From Rutidosis leptorrhynchoides (taxonomy: Eukaryota > Streptophyta > Magnoliopsida > Asterales > Asteraceae), in contig NC_092339.1 in the NCBI RefSeq assembly GCF_046630445.1, forward strand, positions 75,585,501-75,649,500: 64,000 bases of DNA, given 5' to 3'. Under the pieces are notes generated by a model that was given only the letters and a program-made list of their open reading frames with translations, had not been told where the DNA came from and did no database searches. Both the position numbers and the translations under genes were made by a program. The first letter of the stretch is position 1, and the number at the start of each line of letters is the position of its first letter. Shown here one piece after another: positions 60,597 to 64,000 of this stretch.

Positions 60597-61439
60597 TTTT
60601 ATTCAACAAAATGAGTGCAAAAACAAACGCGCCACTCACTGTGTTTTTTTTTTCTTCATATATTTATACAACAAAATAACATGGGGAAGTTTTTTTTTTT
60701 TTTTTCTTCTTTTTTCTTTTTTTTCACAAATTACAAATTTACAAATTTGCAAATATGATTTAAAATATTATCCCCTTATGATATTTTAGTTTTAAAGAGT
60801 ATGGCATAGTCAAAAGATAGTACAGTAATGCAAATGATTTTATGTGACAATTGTTAATAAAGGTTCGTGTTTTTTTAAATGATTTTGTTGACGTTGGGGC
60901 TGTCGTGTGTGTGCAACAAATAATTGTACAAAGCGGTTCTTTATAAATTTGAAAGTGACATTAATTAAAAAGTACAACAATTTTATGCACACAGACGACA
61001 ACTCTAAGGAGTGTCGTTAGTAACTTTCTTTTTATTAAAAAAAACGTGACAATTGTTATTGATAAGAAAAAATTTATTGGCTGGTTAAATAAAAGACTGT
61101 CTATAATTATTAACAAATAAACCACAAATTTTATGCATGTTAAAAACATCCGTAAGAGTTACGTGTAGAAAAATCCAATCGAAAAGGATGATGTAATAGT
61201 TGGTTTGATTTCAATTAGTCATTTGCAAAGGCTCGCATTTTTTCTTAAATCATGAAAAACTTTTTCTCCTCACTTTTTTTCTCCCCAACATCTAGATATC
61301 ACTCTTAAAAATCAAAATCCACCAAAAAGCTTGGTCAACATTCAGTCTTTGAATTTTACCATACACCACTGCTGCCATTTAACACAAAATCAAGCTACGA
61401 ACAAAGTTTGATTGGTCTTGCCGGAATCCCTGCCCCACG
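60597..61439. other. SGT upstream region
   Basis: 5' flank of the SGT gene. Long T/pyrimidine tracts at 60645-60660 and 60688-60725 are typical of plant promoter DNA. No other gene is seen. Confidence 0.5.
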
Positions 61440-61722
61440 CCCCACCTAGAGCCGCCACTGAAGTTTTACTTATTCCATCCATTGTTCAAGTTCATTTCGG
61501 TGAGTAAGACATCACCGCCAGGGGCGGAACATCAGCATAGAGAGAGGGAGTGGGTTTGACCCACTTGAATTTTGAAGTGTAATTAGCTTGTACACTATTT
61601 TAAGTTGAAAAAACAAGTTCCTTTTCTACTTTATACAGCATAACATGAAGATAAAATGGTTCAATTTTACAAATTGTTTGTCTCGCCCCCTCAATTGAAA
61701 AGTTCAACTTCCACCACTATTA
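61440..61722. mobile_element. degenerate hAT-type ends
   Basis: The minus strand at 61440-61460 reads CAGTGGCGGCTCTAGGTGGGG, and the plus strand at 61512 begins CAGGGGCGGAACATC. Both are like hAT terminal repeats (CAGNGGCGGA). A degenerate partner of the second may be at about 61710-61722. I see no clean target duplication, so these are old or partial. Confidence 0.45.
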
Positions 61723-62918
61723 CCATCTATATCTTTCTCTGAAAAACCTTCTTTGACAAACATTATAATCTTTGTTAATGTTAATACATCATTGCTTTCC
61801 AAATATACATGTATCAAGTTGGTCAAAAGTTCAACTTGTTCAAAAGTTGATTTTCATATTGGCCAATAATTTTCAAAGCAAAAAATATATTATATATATC
61901 ATTATAAATAGACCCAGTTACAAAGACAATCCAATAGATCATGACATTCGAACGACTTACAAACCCTTGCCGCCACAATTACCATTACCATATATACTAA
62001 TTGTTACCAAGAGAAAGGTCGTTTCACCTCTTCATGTTTGTCATATAAGCTAGGGGAAGTTTGAGTCAAATCAGCTTTACTAGTTGCAAGTATTTAAGAT
62101 GAAAGTTGTAACTTAATGGTAACTTGAGGGGGTTAATGTGTAACTTTTGAATGTAATATATTACGGAGTAACCATTAAATAAAAACCCACCCTATTTTAT
62201 GACGGGATTTATCTATTTTTTCGATGCGTTTAGGTTTCTCTACCATTCAACTCGAAATATTTTTACAAACAAAACGCAAATAATTATATTCAAAACGGAG
62301 TTTCTTTTTTAAAGGGAAACATATATAATAACCAAATGAACTTATCATATAAATAGATGACTAGAGCAGAGTGATAAATTCATGAGTTGGTAAGGAAAAA
62401 GATTGAGTTCAAAATCAACTAAAACACAAGTATACAAGTAGCAACTAATATAGTTTCATCTTTTATAATACGCTACAGTTAAGCTTTATAATTTGCGATT
62501 CCAAATTCCACCATTTTAAGCCCCCACTTGCTTGCAACCGTCATAACAGCATAAATGTTGCTTTTTAATCGTTTTTAGCATAAAGGTTGTGTTTTGTTGT
62601 CTCATTAACAAATAACAAGTAAAGAACATATTCTAGAACATAAACAAGATTGACTCCATATATACACCACTTTGAGTATTAGATTTTATTCGGTCAAGCT
62701 ACTATATAAAGTAAATAGTTAAAGAATTTCCAAATCCATATCTAAGATAGTTTATCTACTACAACCAATACGCAGACAAACAGTTAAATAAGCAATGTAA
62801 AACAATAGAACCTGACATGATAAAATATTATAAAACATATTACGAGATTACGAGAATATACCAAGGTTAGCAAACTTAAAGTGTTCCTAAGGTTGTTGAA
62901 AGAGTATATCCGAATTTG
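61723..62918. other. intergenic, no gene seen
   Basis: AT-rich sequence with only short chance frames. Nothing recognisable. Confidence 0.5.
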
Positions 62919-63831
62919 CAGGGGCGAAGCCAGGATTTCGAGTTATAGATGACTTATACAAAAACTGAGATTCAACAAGATAATTTGAAAACGTTTAAGA
63001 TGTAATTAGAGATGACAATGATCATTCGATTCCTAAACATAAGTTTTGTTAAAGTCTTTTAAAATTGGCTAAAGTTATGCTCCAAGTCAATCTATTTTCT
63101 CATTGTACATTATAACATTTAAAATTACTATAAAAATGAAAAAATAGCCATAGCCATAGCCATCATAGAATAAAAGAGAAAGATTTATTAATATTTAACA
63201 TTCATAAATGTAAAAATATAAACTATTTCTTATGATGTTTTTATTTAAGAAAATACTAGAGGAAAAGACGTTAAAAAACTCACATCCAGTCGTATTAATT
63301 TTTTAATTCGGGCAACTTGATCAGTTTACCAATAAGTGAATTATTTGATTTAATTAATTGTAAAACTCCATAAGAAATTAATGTTTAGTGAACAAAAATT
63401 TGCCAGATCATTATTTAATTTAACAAAATGAGTATCTATACTAAAGTGTTCTGTTAGTTCTCATATTATTAATATTTATATTTATATATTTGTATTTTTT
63501 ATTTATATTTGATACTCCGTATCTAACTTTAAATTGTACACTTTATTAAAAGGTAGTATTACAAAGTACAGGGGGTAAAACAGGAATTAACAGAACTTGA
63601 AGGGTCATACATGTTTAGTGACCATTTTCAAAAGATGCATCGGGTTCATTACTTATCATCCCCTCCCCAAAATTGTAGGTTGTAGCTACTTAAAACCCTA
63701 ATTTGATATTTTCCTTCCCCATCAAAAAATGCAACATGAATTGATGAACAGATAATTAAATCCTGAAGATACGATTGCAATTAGGTAGGGGATGCTCAAC
63801 ACCTCTAAGCCCCCTACTAGCTCCGCCTCTG
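62919..63831. mobile_element. 913-bp non-autonomous hAT element
   Basis: Ends are CAGGGGCGAAGCCAG on the left and the inverse of CAGAGGCGGAGCTAG on the right, the usual plant hAT termini. A perfect 8-bp duplication CGAATTTG flanks it (62911-62918, 63832-63839), as hAT transposases make. There is no transposase, so it was mobilised in trans. Confidence 0.88.
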
Positions 63832-63921
63832 CGAATTTGTATAAAACACATAGACAACACATAGGACGTAAAAGTAACAAAGGTGAACTAGATATATGAT
63901 ACCATAAACTTTGTGTTGACT

Positions 63922-64000
63922 TAGGGATGGCAATGGGCAAGAAAAAACCCGTGACTCGCGGGCATCCGATCCGCGATAGACGGGTAAAACCATTAAATCT
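63922..64000. mobile_element. possible left end of a further repeat, cut by the window
   Basis: AGGGATGGCAATGGGC followed by CCCGTGACTCGCGGG-type GC-rich text is a common start of plant non-autonomous DNA elements. The rest lies outside the window. Confidence 0.4.

Overview
The window is plant nuclear DNA: AT-rich, with GT-AG introns, long Ty3/gypsy LTR elements, an L1 LINE, MITEs and plant-specific gene families (KIB/DUF295 F-box proteins, a filament-like plant protein, an SGT-type TPR co-chaperone). The double F-box/DUF295 proteins and the long-LTR, Tekay-like chromoviruses suggest Asteraceae, but that is inference.

Layout. A unit of about 5 kb carrying a KIB-type gene has been tandemly duplicated, and both copies have since taken separate insertions. 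Unit 1 (538-8465) gained a gene-carrying Mutator-like element (1246-2631), a 398-bp inverted-repeat element (4499-4896) and a 5'-truncated L1 (about 6226-7360). It stops inside the second exon of its KIB gene. Unit 2 begins at 8466 and is split at 9430 by a 37-kb nest of LTR retrotransposons; it resumes at 46523 and holds the longer KIB copy (48369-51243). Both KIB copies have broken frames.

The LTR nest is four layers with clear 5-bp target duplications. RT-A (9431-46517, AAGTT) contains RT-B (11870-44781, GTGAC). RT-B in turn contains RT-C (19061-28359, TACCA), which landed in its primer-binding site, and RT-D (29706-42807, TCGAA), which landed in a tRNA-like motif of its LTR. RT-A, RT-B and RT-C lie on the minus strand and RT-D on the plus strand. 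RT-B to RT-D have LTR pairs that differ by roughly 0.5-0.7% by eye, so they are young. RT-C and RT-D carry gag-pol plus an extra acidic reading frame before gag. RT-D also carries an open F-box gene between that frame and gag, which is the most striking item here. RT-B has 3.3-kb LTRs but no recognisable gag-pol.

Right of the nest are two host genes on the minus strand: a short filament-like plant protein (52273-53205) and a complete ten-exon SGT-like co-chaperone gene (53814-60596, 413 codons, phases consistent). An intron of the latter contains a tRNA-derived SINE with a 10-bp target duplication. From 60.6 kb to the end there is no gene, only hAT-type non-autonomous elements, including one of 913 bp with an 8-bp target duplication.
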